This document shows positions 8,050 through 16,465 of a stretch of DNA of 64,000 nt, piece after piece (the first letter of the stretch is position 1; every line of letters starts with the position of its first letter). The notes beneath the pieces are model-generated. The model saw only the letters and a list, made by a program, of their open reading frames with translations. It searched no databases and was not told the DNA's origin. The stretch comes from Streptomyces sp. NBC_01142 (GTDB lineage: Bacteria; Actinomycetota; Actinomycetes; Streptomycetales; Streptomycetaceae). The stretch is from contig NZ_JAPEOR010000003.1 in NCBI RefSeq assembly GCF_026341125.1, positions 744,001 through 808,000 of the forward strand. Direction: 5' to 3'. The position numbers were made by a program, and so were the translations under genes.

Positions 8050-11000
8050 GCTGTCATGCTCGTGACATACGTAGAGCGGTCGTCGCCGTGGCAGCGGTAC
8101 TGCTGCTCGCGGTGACAGCCCTGCCCGGCACCGCCACCGCGACCGCCGCCGACAAGGCGCCCGCCTTCCGCGCCCTGCTCTTCACCCGGGCCGTCGGCTA
8201 TGTCCACGCCTCCATCCCCGCGGGCATCCAGATGTTCGAGGAGGAGGCCGCCGAGAACAACTTCGAGGTCGTCCAGAGTGCCGACCCTGCAGTCTTCGAC
8301 GACGCGAAGCTCAGGGAATTCGACGTCATCGTCATGCTGCAGAACTCCGGGATGGTCTGGGACACCGACGCCCAGCGCGAGGCGGTGCGGACCTACGTAC
8401 GCGGCGGAGGCGGCATCGTCGCCATCCACAACACCCTCGACATGGGCGTCGAGGAGCAGTTCCCCTGGTGGGACGAGGCCATCAACGGTGGCGCGCACAT
8501 GCCCGCCCACTCGCCCGGCGTCCTGCAGGGCACCGCCAAGGTCGCCGACCGGGTCCACCCCTCCACCAAGGGGCTTCCGGAGCGCTGGGAGCGCCCCGAG
8601 GAGTGGTACAACTTCGACGAGAACCCCCGCGGCGACGTCCATGTCCTGGTCACCGCCGACGAGACGACGTACAACCCCGGCGGCTCCGCCATGGGCGCCG
8701 ACCACCCCATTTCCTGGTGCCGCAACACCGAGGGCGGCAAGGTCTGGGCCACCGCCATGGGCCATGACATCCCCTCGTACAGCGAGGCCGCCTTCCGCGA
8801 CCATGTCGTCGGCGGCGTCCAGTGGGCCGCGGGCAACAAGGCCGGCGACTGCGGCGGCACCGTCTGGAGCGGCTACGAGAAGGTCACCCTCGACGACAAC
8901 ACCGCCGACCCGATGGAACTCGACGTCGCCCACGACGGCCGGGTCCTCTATGCCCAGCGCAACGGTGAAGTGAAGATATTCGACCCCTCCTCGCACTCCA
9001 CCGTCAGCGCCGGCAAGCTCGACGTCTACACCGGCGGCGAGGACGGCCTGGTCGGCATGGAACTGGACCCCGCCTTCAAGAAGAACGGGTGGATCTACCT
9101 CTACTACACGCCGGCCGGGGCCAAGGACGACGTCAACCGCCTCTCCCGCTTCACCGTCAAGGGCAACAGCCTCGACCTGAAGAGCGAGAAGAAACTCCTC
9201 GACGTCCCCGCGTACCGCGACCGCACCTTCCCCGAGCCCGGGCACACCGGCGGCGCCGTCGAGTTCGGCCCGGACCGCACGCTCTACCTCGCTGTCGGCG
9301 ACGACGTACCGCCCAACCTCGACCCCGACTGGCAGGGCTACGCCCCGCTCGACTGGCGCCCCGGCAAGCAGATGCTGGACGCCGCCCGCACCGCGGGCAG
9401 CACCAACGACCTGCGCGGCAAGATCCTTCGCATCAAACCGGGCGACCGGGGCGGCTACACCATCCCCAAGGGCAACCTCTTCCGCCCGGGCACCGAGAAG
9501 ACCCGCCCCGAGATCTACGCGATGGGCTTCCGCAACCCGTTCCGCTTCACCGTCGACCAGAAGACCGGCTACGTCCATGTCGCCGACTACGGACCCGACC
9601 GGGGCCTGCCGACCACCGACCGCGGCCCCGAGGGCCTGGTCGAGTACAACGTCATCAAGAAGCCCGGCAACTTCGGCTGGCCGTTCTGCCACGGCAACAA
9701 CCAGGCGTACGCGCCCTACGACCCGGACACCAAGACCGTCGGCCCGAAGTTCGACTGCGCCAAGCCGGTCAACCCCTCACCGAACAACACCGGCCTCAAG
9801 GACCTCCCGCCGCTCCATCAGCCCGACGTCTGGTACGGCTACGGCGCGTCCAGGGAGTTCCCCGAGATGGGCACCGGCGGCGCGGCCCCGATGAGCGGCC
9901 CCGTCTACCGCTACGACGCCAAGAACCCCTCCAGCACCAAGTTCCCCGCCTACTTCGACGGTGCGAACTTCTTCTACGAATGGTCGCGCAACTACCTCAA
10001 GGAGATGCGCTTCGACAAGCAGAACAAGCTTCTCAAGATCAATGACTTCTTGTCCTCGCAGAAATTCAACAAGCCGATGGACATGACCTTCGGCCCCGAC
10101 GGATCCCTGTACGTCCTCGAATGGGGCAGCTCCTTCGGCGGCGGCAACAACGACTCCGGCCTCTACCGGATCGACTACGCGCAGGGCAAACGCACTCCCG
10201 TCGCCAAGGCCGCCGCCTCCGCCACCGACGGACCCACACCGCTCGAGGTCGACTTCTCCAGCGCCGGCAGCGCCGACCCCGACGGCGATCCGCTCAGCTA
10301 CGCCTGGGACTTCGACGGCAACGGTACGTACGACTCCACCGAGGCCGACCCCACTCACACCTACACCGCCAAGGGAGACTTCACCGCGCAGCTGAAGGTC
10401 ACCGACGCCACCGGAAAGTCCGGCTACGCCAATATCCCCATCACCGCGGGCAACACCGCACCCAAGGTGACCATCGACTTCCCGGTCAACGGCAAACTCA
10501 TCACCTTCGGCGACAAGATTCCGTACAAGGTCACCGTCACCGACCCGGAGGACGGCCCCGTCGACTGCTCCAAGGTCACCGTCAACCCGGCCCTCGGCCA
10601 CGACGACCACGAGCACCCGACCACCGACATCCCCGGCTGCGAAGGCACCGTCGACACCGGTGACCTCGGCGGCCACCCGGAGGGCGCCGATCTCACCTAT
10701 GTACTCAACGCCAAGTACACGGACAAGGGAGGAGACGGCACCAGCGCTCTGACCGGCTACGGCCGTTCCGTGCTGCACCCCAGGCACAAGCAGGCCGAGT
10801 ACTACGACGCGCAGTCGGGCACCCGCATCGTCGCCCAGGCAGGCGCGGAGAACGGCAAGCGGATCGGCGACGTCAGTAACGGCGACTGGGTGGCGTTCGA
10901 CCCGATGAGCGTCGAAGGCGTCGGCACGGTCAGCTACACACTGTCCTCGCCGTACGGAGTCGGCGCGATCGAACTGCGCGCGGACGCCCCCGACGGCAAA

Positions 11001-11168
11001 CTGCTGGCCACCACGCCCGTCCCCAGCACCGGGGGATGGGACACCTACCGGACCACCCCGCAGATGCCGGTCGAAGCGCTCGCCGGAACCCACAAGCTGT
11101 ATCTCGTCTTCACGTCCCCGCAGAACAACTCCTTCGACGTGGACGCGGTGGAGTTCCACAGGTCATAG
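8046..11168 (+). CDS. Secreted multidomain ThuA / PQQ-type sugar dehydrogenase / PKD / carbohydrate-binding protein
   Basis: 1040 residues from ATG 8046 (ATGA overlap). A signal peptide ends near ATATAADKAPAF. Domains in order: ThuA-like (about 40-260; RALLFTRAVGYVHASIPAG and GGGGIVAIHNTLDMG), a Glc/sorbosone-dehydrogenase-type beta-propeller (about 280-700; GGEDGLVGMELDPAF, FPEPGHTGGAVEFGPD, IYAMGFRNPFRFTVD), a PKD domain (about 715-800; LSYAWDFDGNGTYDS), a second Ig-like unit, and a CBM6-like C-terminus (about 910-1040; EYYDAQSGTRIV). It is the last gene of the sugar operon and is probably an extracellular enzyme acting on the sugar or glycan that the transporter takes up. The propeller may be catalytic or only binding; cofactor residues were not checked. 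Confidence 0.9.
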   Translation: MSCHARDIRRAVVAVAAVLLLAVTALPGTATATAADKAPAFRALLFTRAVGYVHASIPAGIQMFEEEAAENNFEVVQSADPAVFDDAKLREFDVIVMLQNSGMVWDTDAQREAVRTYVRGGGGIVAIHNTLDMGVEEQFPWWDEAINGGAHMPAHSPGVLQGTAKVADRVHPSTKGLPERWERPEEWYNFDENPRGDVHVLVTADETTYNPGGSAMGADHPISWCRNTEGGKVWATAMGHDIPSYSEAAFRDHVVGGVQWAAGNKAGDCGGTVWSGYEKVTLDDNTADPMELDVAHDGRVLYAQRNGEVKIFDPSSHSTVSAGKLDVYTGGEDGLVGMELDPAFKKNGWIYLYYTPAGAKDDVNRLSRFTVKGNSLDLKSEKKLLDVPAYRDRTFPEPGHTGGAVEFGPDRTLYLAVGDDVPPNLDPDWQGYAPLDWRPGKQMLDAARTAGSTNDLRGKILRIKPGDRGGYTIPKGNLFRPGTEKTRPEIYAMGFRNPFRFTVDQKTGYVHVADYGPDRGLPTTDRGPEGLVEYNVIKKPGNFGWPFCHGNNQAYAPYDPDTKTVGPKFDCAKPVNPSPNNTGLKDLPPLHQPDVWYGYGASREFPEMGTGGAAPMSGPVYRYDAKNPSSTKFPAYFDGANFFYEWSRNYLKEMRFDKQNKLLKINDFLSSQKFNKPMDMTFGPDGSLYVLEWGSSFGGGNNDSGLYRIDYAQGKRTPVAKAAASATDGPTPLEVDFSSAGSADPDGDPLSYAWDFDGNGTYDSTEADPTHTYTAKGDFTAQLKVTDATGKSGYANIPITAGNTAPKVTIDFPVNGKLITFGDKIPYKVTVTDPEDGPVDCSKVTVNPALGHDDHEHPTTDIPGCEGTVDTGDLGGHPEGADLTYVLNAKYTDKGGDGTSALTGYGRSVLHPRHKQAEYYDAQSGTRIVAQAGAENGKRIGDVSNGDWVAFDPMSVEGVGTVSYTLSSPYGVGAIELRADAPDGKLLATTPVPSTGGWDTYRTTPQMPVEALAGTHKLYLVFTSPQNNSFDVDAVEFHRS

Positions 11169-11198
11169 CCGGCCCGCGCCCAACCCCCCGCGCACCAC

Positions 11199-11244
11199 AG
11201 TGCGCTGCGCGCCCAGTGTGTCGGCACTGGGTGCGCAGCGCACT
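11199..11244. terminator. Strong bidirectional hairpin between convergent genes
   Basis: A 20-bp inverted repeat (AGTGCGCTGCGCGCCCAGTG against CACTGGGTGCGCAGCGCACT, one G-T wobble) with a 6-nt loop lies 30 nt after the stop of the sugar-operon fusion gene and 20 nt after the end of the convergent kinase gene. Confidence 0.85.
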
Positions 11245-11264
11245 TCCCCCTCAGTGGTGGCCGG

Positions 11265-12386
11265 TCAGCGGGTGCCGACCGCGGCGCGCACAGCCCGCCG
11301 TGCCAGCGCGCAGTCGTCGTGCAACCGCCGCAGCAGCAAACGCTGCTCCTCGCCGGCCGACAGCCCACCGGACTGCGGATGCCCGCCGCCTGCCGGCGCC
11401 GCCTCCCGCATCGTCCGCTGAACCGCCGTCTCGTAGGTACGGATCTCCCGGGTCAGCACCAGCATCAGATTGACCAGGAACGCGTCCCGCACCGCCGGTC
11501 CCGCCTGCTGCGCCAGCTGACTGATCTGCCGCCGCGCCACCGGCGCGTCTCCCAGCACCGACCACAGCGTCGCCAGGTCGTACCCGGGCAGATACCAGCC
11601 CGCGTGCTCCCAGTCGACCAGCACCGGACCCGCCGGCGACAGCAGAATGTTCGACAGCAGTGCGTCGCCGTGACAGAACTGCCCCATGCCCTGCCTGCCG
11701 CCCGCATGCGCCAGACCGTGCAGCAGCTTCTGCAGATCGCCGAGGTCACGGTCGGTGAACAGCCCCAGCTCGTGATAGCGCGAGATCCGGGACGCGTAGT
11801 CGAGAGGGGCGTCGAACATCCCGGCCGGCGGCCGCCAGGCATTGAGCCGGGCGATCGCGCCGAGGGCGGCCCGTACATCGGCACGAGGCGGAGCCTCGGC
11901 CGGGTGCCGTGCAAGGGCCGCCGCTCGGCCCGGCATCCGCTCGATCACCAGTGTGCAGTTGTCGGGATCCGCGGCGATCAGCCGCGGGACCCGCACCGGT
12001 GGGCGGTGCCGGACGAAGGCGCGATATGAAGCTATTTCATGACGGAGCCGCTCCACCCACGCGGGTGAGTGGTCGAGTAAGCACTTGGCGACCGCGGTGG
12101 TACGCCCCGTGGTGCCGACGAGCAGTACGGAACGTCCGCTTCTGCGCAGCACCTGCACCGGGTTGAACTCCGGGCAGATCCGGTGCACCGACGCGATGGC
12201 CATGCGCAGCTGCGCGCCCTGGGGGCCGGACAAGTCGATTCTCCCGCTGAGCGGTTGGCCGACCGTCCCAGCGGGGCGTCGGGCCCGACCGGCGTGAGTG
12301 GGATCCAGATACGGTCCGGCACCGGCCGGGACAGCGGTGCGCTGCGGCCGGGGCGGGGCGGACACGGAGGACGATGCTGTGTACAT
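11265..12386 (-). CDS. Aminoglycoside phosphotransferase / choline-kinase-like protein
   Basis: 373 residues from ATG 12386 ([15 protein letters not shown]); the frame is open further upstream but lacks protein-like character there. Kinase hallmarks are the catalytic loop [13 protein letters not shown] and the Mg-binding [17 protein letters not shown] conserved [19 protein letters not shown] stretch (here [15 protein letters not shown]) precedes the kinase fold. Proteins of this kind are common in Streptomyces and most are not resistance enzymes, so the substrate is unknown. The gene is divergent from the NsdA-like regulator, sharing a 232-nt upstream region. Confidence 0.82.
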   Translation of the reverse strand: MYTASSSVSAPPRPQRTAVPAGAGPYLDPTHAGRARRPAGTVGQPLSGRIDLSGPQGAQLRMAIASVHRICPEFNPVQVLRRSGRSVLLVGTTGRTTAVAKCLLDHSPAWVERLRHEIASYRAFVRHRPPVRVPRLIAADPDNCTLVIERMPGRAAALARHPAEAPPRADVRAALGAIARLNAWRPPAGMFDAPLDYASRISRYHELGLFTDRDLGDLQKLLHGLAHAGGRQGMGQFCHGDALLSNILLSPAGPVLVDWEHAGWYLPGYDLATLWSVLGDAPVARRQISQLAQQAGPAVRDAFLVNLMLVLTREIRTYETAVQRTMREAAPAGGGHPQSGGLSAGEEQRLLLRRLHDDCALARRAVRAAVGTR

Positions 12387-12618
12387 GGGGGTTACAGATC
12401 CCTTCGTGTGCCGACAAGGTACGTGCGCTGCCCGCCCCGGCAGCCGGTCGGCACCCTGGGGAATGCTTCCGGCTGCCGGGCCGAGGTGGCGCGTTCCTAC
12501 GTGACACCCGGCCGCGGGTGGCACACCATCTGGCGCACCCTGGCGAACCCTGGCGAATAGTCCCAACGCCTCTGACAGGGAGTTACTGTCAACTCAGCCG
12601 AGAACCTGGGGGCTTGAA

Positions 12619-14112
12619 GTGACCGGAGAACCCAATACCCGCCTCTGCGACCTGTTCGGCCTGGCCGGCTGGTCCAAGGGGGAACTCGCAAGACTCGTGA
12701 ACCGGCAGGCGGCGGCCATGGGCCACCCACAGCTGGCGACCGACACCTCGCGGGTGCGGCGTTGGATCGACATGGGGGAGACCCCGCGCGATCCCGTGCC
12801 GAGAGTGCTGGCAGCTCTGTTCACCGAGCGACTCGGTCGTGTCGTGACCATCGAGGACCTCGGGTTCGTACGGAACGGGCGAGCGGGTAAGCGGCGGGAC
12901 GTCCAGGGAACTGACAACCCTGACGGCCTTCCGTGGGCTCCCGAACGGACGGCGGCGGTCCTCACCGAATTCACGGGAATGGACCTCATGCTCAACCGAC
13001 GCGGCCTGGTGGGCGCGGGCGCCGCGCTCGCCGCAGGCTCAGCACTCAGCAGCGCCATGCACGACTGGCTCAAGACCGACCCCGCACTCACCCCCGACGC
13101 CCCTCGTATCGACAGCCACCTGAACGCCGACCCCGCCGGGTACGACCGCTATGAGGCCGCCCCCATCGGATCCCAGGAGATCGAGGCTCTCGAGCGTTCG
13201 GTCGAAGTGTTCCGCGCCTGGGACGCCTCCCGTGGCGGCGGGCTCCAACGCAAGGCCGTTGTGGGGCAGCTCAACGAAGTGGGCGGCATGCTCGCCTACC
13301 ACCACCCCGACCATCTCCAACGGCGCCTGTGGGGCGTCGCCGCCAACCTCGCCGTACTCGCCGGCTGGATGTCCCACGACGTCGGCCTCGAACCCACCGC
13401 CCAGAAGTACTTCGTCATCGCCGCCCATGCGGCTCGCGAGGGCGGCGACCGCCCGCGTGCCGGCGAAGCGCTCTCCAGGGCCGCGCGCCAGATGGTCCAC
13501 CTGGGCCGTCCCGACGACGCCCTGGACCTGATGAAGCTCGCCAAGTCCGGCTCGGGGGAACAGACCCTGCCCCGCACCCAGGCGATGCTGCACACCATCG
13601 AAGCCTGGGCACAGGCGTCCATGGGCCGCGGTCAGGCCATGCGCCGCACCCTCGGCGAAGCCGAGGACCTGTTCGTCTCCGACAAGGGCGACGTACCGCC
13701 GCCCAGCTGGATGCAGATGTTCGACGAGGCGGATCTGCACGGCATGGAGGCACTGGCGTACCGCACACTCGCCGAGCACGACCCGGCGGCCGCGAGCACC
13801 GCGCAGCAACATGCCAAGCGGGCACTGGAGCTGCGCGAGGGCGGGCGGCAGCGCTCCAAGATCTTCGACTACATCTCACTGGCCTCGGCGTGCTTCATCG
13901 CCGACGACCCCGAACAGGCCGACCGCTACGCCAGGCTGGCACTCGTCTCGATGGGGGAGACCTCCTCGCACCGGACGTGGGACAGGTTGCGGGAGATGTA
14001 CCGCCTGACGGGCCACTACGCGGGCTACGCGAAAATCCAGGATCTGCGCGACGAGATCCAGCTGGCCCTGCCCCACAGCCCCTCGAAGAGGGCGAGGAGC
14101 GCCGGGATCTAG
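12619..14112 (+). CDS. NsdA/NsdB-like TPR regulator of development and antibiotic production
   Basis: 497 residues from GTG 12619 (GGGGG 8 nt upstream). The N-terminus carries a helix-turn-helix-like segment (DLFGLAGWSKGELARLVNRQ; ATDTSRVRRWIDMG) and the rest is a long alpha-helical, TPR-like repeat region. This is the family of Streptomyces cytosolic regulators that includes NsdA, a negative regulator of sporulation and antibiotic synthesis. I recognise the family; which paralogue this is I cannot be sure, so no symbol is given. A short Ala-rich hydrophobic stretch (GAGAALAAGSALSSAM) looks like a linker rather than a signal peptide. Confidence 0.75.
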   Translation: MTGEPNTRLCDLFGLAGWSKGELARLVNRQAAAMGHPQLATDTSRVRRWIDMGETPRDPVPRVLAALFTERLGRVVTIEDLGFVRNGRAGKRRDVQGTDNPDGLPWAPERTAAVLTEFTGMDLMLNRRGLVGAGAALAAGSALSSAMHDWLKTDPALTPDAPRIDSHLNADPAGYDRYEAAPIGSQEIEALERSVEVFRAWDASRGGGLQRKAVVGQLNEVGGMLAYHHPDHLQRRLWGVAANLAVLAGWMSHDVGLEPTAQKYFVIAAHAAREGGDRPRAGEALSRAARQMVHLGRPDDALDLMKLAKSGSGEQTLPRTQAMLHTIEAWAQASMGRGQAMRRTLGEAEDLFVSDKGDVPPPSWMQMFDEADLHGMEALAYRTLAEHDPAAASTAQQHAKRALELREGGRQRSKIFDYISLASACFIADDPEQADRYARLALVSMGETSSHRTWDRLREMYRLTGHYAGYAKIQDLRDEIQLALPHSPSKRARSAGI

Positions 14113-14130
14113 GACCCGGGAGAGAGATCC

Positions 14131-14149
14131 GGGAACCCAGCGGGTTCCC
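14131..14149 (+). terminator. Short terminator-like hairpin after the NsdA-like gene
   Basis: GGGAACCC and GGGTTCCC are separated by 3 nt, 18 nt after the stop codon. Downstream (14215-14305) the motif CGGGAAGACAG or CGGAAGACAG recurs three times with no obvious role. Confidence 0.55.
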
Positions 14150-14316
14150 GTTCTCATTCCGGGCCCGGTCTCCGGCAGGAAGCAGCCTGGATCAGCGACC
14201 TGGGCAAGAGACGGCCGGGGTCGGGAAGACAGCCTCGGGAAGACAGCTGGGGGCGGGAATCCGGCCAGGAACAATTCTGCCCGGAAGACAGTTCCGGGCA
14301 GACGCCGGAAGTCCCT

Positions 14317-15753
14317 CTACCCGCCGATCCTCGCGACCATCACACAGGCGTCGTCCTCGCGGTCGTCCTCACCGAACTCCTCGACGACCGTTCGTACGCA
14401 CTCCTGCGCGTCACGAGCCTTGGCGAAACGCGGCGCCAGCGCGAGCAGCCGGTCCGTGTCACACTCCGCGGCGGCGCTCGTGCGCGTCAGTCCGTCGGTG
14501 TGCAGGATCAACAGGTCGCCGGGGATCAGCTGGAGCTCGGCCTGCTCGTACCCGGCGCCGGTCGTGGCACCGAGCAGCACCCCGTCGGGCGGCGTCAGCG
14601 CGCTCCCCGTCCCGTTGCGGAACAGCAGCGGGGCGGGGTGTCCGGCCTGCGCCCAGGAGAGCGTCCGGGTGGCCGGGTCGTAGCGGCAGCACACCGCACT
14701 GCCCAGGGCCGGCTGCGCCGATGTCTCCAGCAGCTGGTTGAGATGCGCCATGAGCTGCCCGGGCCTGATCCCCGCCACGGCCATACCGCGCAGGGCACCC
14801 AGCAGCATCGCCATCGCCGAGGTCGCGGTCACTCCGTGCCCGGTGAGATCGCCGACGCTCAACAGGGACTCACCGCCCGGCAGTTGGAGCGCGTCGTACC
14901 AGTCGCCGCCGATCAGGGCGCTGTTGGTGGACGGCAGATAGTGCGCCGCGACATCGAGCGCGGCGGGTCCGTCCTGCGGGAACTGCAAGGGACCGCGCCA
15001 CGGCGGCAGTACGGCCTCCTGAAGCTCGACCGCGAGCCGGTGCTCCGTGTGGGCGAAGTGCTGCCGGCGTTGCAGTGAGTCACTGGTCTCGCGCAGTGCG
15101 CGCTGGCTGCGGCGCAGCTCGCTGACGTCCCGCAGCACCGCCCACATGGAGGCGGTGCATCCGTCGGAGTCGAGTACGGGTTCGCCCATCATGTGCACCG
15201 TACGGACCCGGCCGTCGGTCCGCACCATACGGAACTCGCCGTCGATGGGCCGGCCGTCGACGAGGCAGTCCGTCACCATCGCGGTGAGCAGTGCCTGGTC
15301 CTCCGCGAAGACCATGGAGGGCAGTTCGTCCAGGGACATGGGGCCGTTCGCCGGGGTGCGGCCGAGGATCTGGTAGAGCTCGTCGGACCAGCTCACCTCG
15401 TCGGTCAGCAGGTTCCACTCGGCGCTGCCGACCCTGCTGAGCAGCGACCCGGTGCGCTGAGCGCTGTCCGCCTCGTACTCGGCGAGCTCGTCCTCGAAGG
15501 CCCCGGTGGACTCTTCCGGCAGCCCCTCCCTGAGCTGTCCCAGGTGCGCGCCGAGATCGTCGAGGTGGTGGACCGCCAGGTCGCACAGTGCCCGCTGCCA
15601 TCTGCCCTGCGGGTCGTCCTCTTCCACCACGGCGTCCCGGCGGACGGCATCCACATCACCGCGCAGCCGGCGCGTCTGAGAGATCAGCGCGTCGACGGAG
15701 CCGCGCTCGGGCGGCTGTGGGGCGGGACGGTCCGCGAATACATGGGACGGCAT
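14317..15753 (-). CDS. PAS-domain PP2C (SpoIIE-type) serine/threonine phosphatase
   Basis: 478 residues from ATG 15753 (MPSHVFADRPAPQPP). GGAG lies 6 nt upstream, but a GTG at 15780 (adds 9 residues) also has GGAG at the same spacing, so the start is uncertain. The order is a helical N-terminal region, a PAS domain (about 105-215; GSAEWNLLTDEVSWSDELYQ), a coiled linker (LRDVSELRRSQRALRET), and the SpoIIE catalytic domain (GGDWYDALQLPGGESLLSVGDLTGHG, LLILHTDGLTRT). Such proteins dephosphorylate anti-anti-sigma factors in partner-switching networks, and the PAS domain is the input. No partner gene is adjacent. Confidence 0.9.
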   Translation of the reverse strand: MPSHVFADRPAPQPPERGSVDALISQTRRLRGDVDAVRRDAVVEEDDPQGRWQRALCDLAVHHLDDLGAHLGQLREGLPEESTGAFEDELAEYEADSAQRTGSLLSRVGSAEWNLLTDEVSWSDELYQILGRTPANGPMSLDELPSMVFAEDQALLTAMVTDCLVDGRPIDGEFRMVRTDGRVRTVHMMGEPVLDSDGCTASMWAVLRDVSELRRSQRALRETSDSLQRRQHFAHTEHRLAVELQEAVLPPWRGPLQFPQDGPAALDVAAHYLPSTNSALIGGDWYDALQLPGGESLLSVGDLTGHGVTATSAMAMLLGALRGMAVAGIRPGQLMAHLNQLLETSAQPALGSAVCCRYDPATRTLSWAQAGHPAPLLFRNGTGSALTPPDGVLLGATTGAGYEQAELQLIPGDLLILHTDGLTRTSAAAECDTDRLLALAPRFAKARDAQECVRTVVEEFGEDDREDDACVMVARIGG

Positions 15754-16219
15754 CTCGTACTCCGATACAGGCGCGGCCACGGCCAGCTCCGAACAATGGA
15801 CCGGTTACGACTGTTGCACAGGGAGCGAGGGCCCGTAAGGGATTTGGCAACACTCGATCCGGTGATGCCTTTGTCATATGTCACGGGCTCTCCGGTCACC
15901 GGCACGGTTCGGCGGTTCCGATGAGTTCCCGCTGCCGCGAGGTCATCACCGGTGCGGACGGCGCGTGGCAACTCGGCTGGAAGTCGAAGGAGTTGGAGGT
16001 CCGACATATGTTCGCACAAGACCCCGTGCCCGTCCGCCGAGAGCCTTGGCCGAGCCACCGTGCGCACCGTTGTAGCGCGCCCCGAGCAAGGCCGGAGTCT
16101 GTTGTGCAACGGTGCGGGCCTCTTCGAGGACAGGGGGGCGAGCCGGTGCCCGGCGGACGGGTGGTGTTTCCCCGGCCCTCGATCGGGCAGCGTGTAACTG
16201 CCGAGACCAGAGAGGCAGG

Positions 16220-16330
16220 GTGAGTGGGATGACCAGCGTTCCTCGGATCCGTATCCGCCGGCCCGTGCGACCCAGGCCCGCCCGCGACCTGGACCTGCGG
16301 ACCCCGTCAGGCAGGGTGCTTCCCTTCTGA
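16220..16330 (+). CDS. Possible small basic peptide ORF (36 codons)
   Basis: In the 700-nt interval between the phosphatase gene and the NRPS end, a plus-strand ORF starts GTG 16220 (GAGAGG 4-5 nt upstream) or ATG 16229. It encodes an Arg/Pro-rich peptide (SVPRIRIRRPVRPRPARDL) ending RVLPF. It overlaps the antisense tail of the flavoenzyme remnant. No family was recognised and coding status is doubtful. The rest of 15781-16219 shows no gene I can support. Confidence 0.2.
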   Translation: MSGMTSVPRIRIRRPVRPRPARDLDLRTPSGRVLPF

Positions 16331-16465
16331 CAGGGGGCGCGCCGGCCCCACCCTCAGCCGCACGGCCTCTCGGGCGGACGCGGGCCCGACAGCCGGCCGG
16401 CCGTGCCCGGCGCAGACGGTGGAGGCGCCCGACACCCGGGCGCCCACCACGATCACGTCATACAT
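16307..16465 (-). pseudogene. Remnant of an FAD-dependent oxidoreductase/monooxygenase downstream of the NRPS
   Basis: The start ATG overlaps the NRPS stop (shared ATGTATGA), as expected for the next gene of an operon. The first 15 residues, [15 protein letters not shown], are the FAD-binding beta-alpha-beta start of flavin monooxygenases. The frame then leaves the family pattern (TVCAGHGRPAVGPASAR) and stops after 52 residues. No continuation was found in other frames. I infer a tailoring oxygenase lost by deletion, leaving only its coupled start. Confidence 0.65.

Noticed and set aside
12387..12566. N-terminal extension of the APH-like kinase to 12566
   Set aside because: The extension lacks protein-like composition and the ATG at 12386 starts the conserved MYTASSSV sequence.
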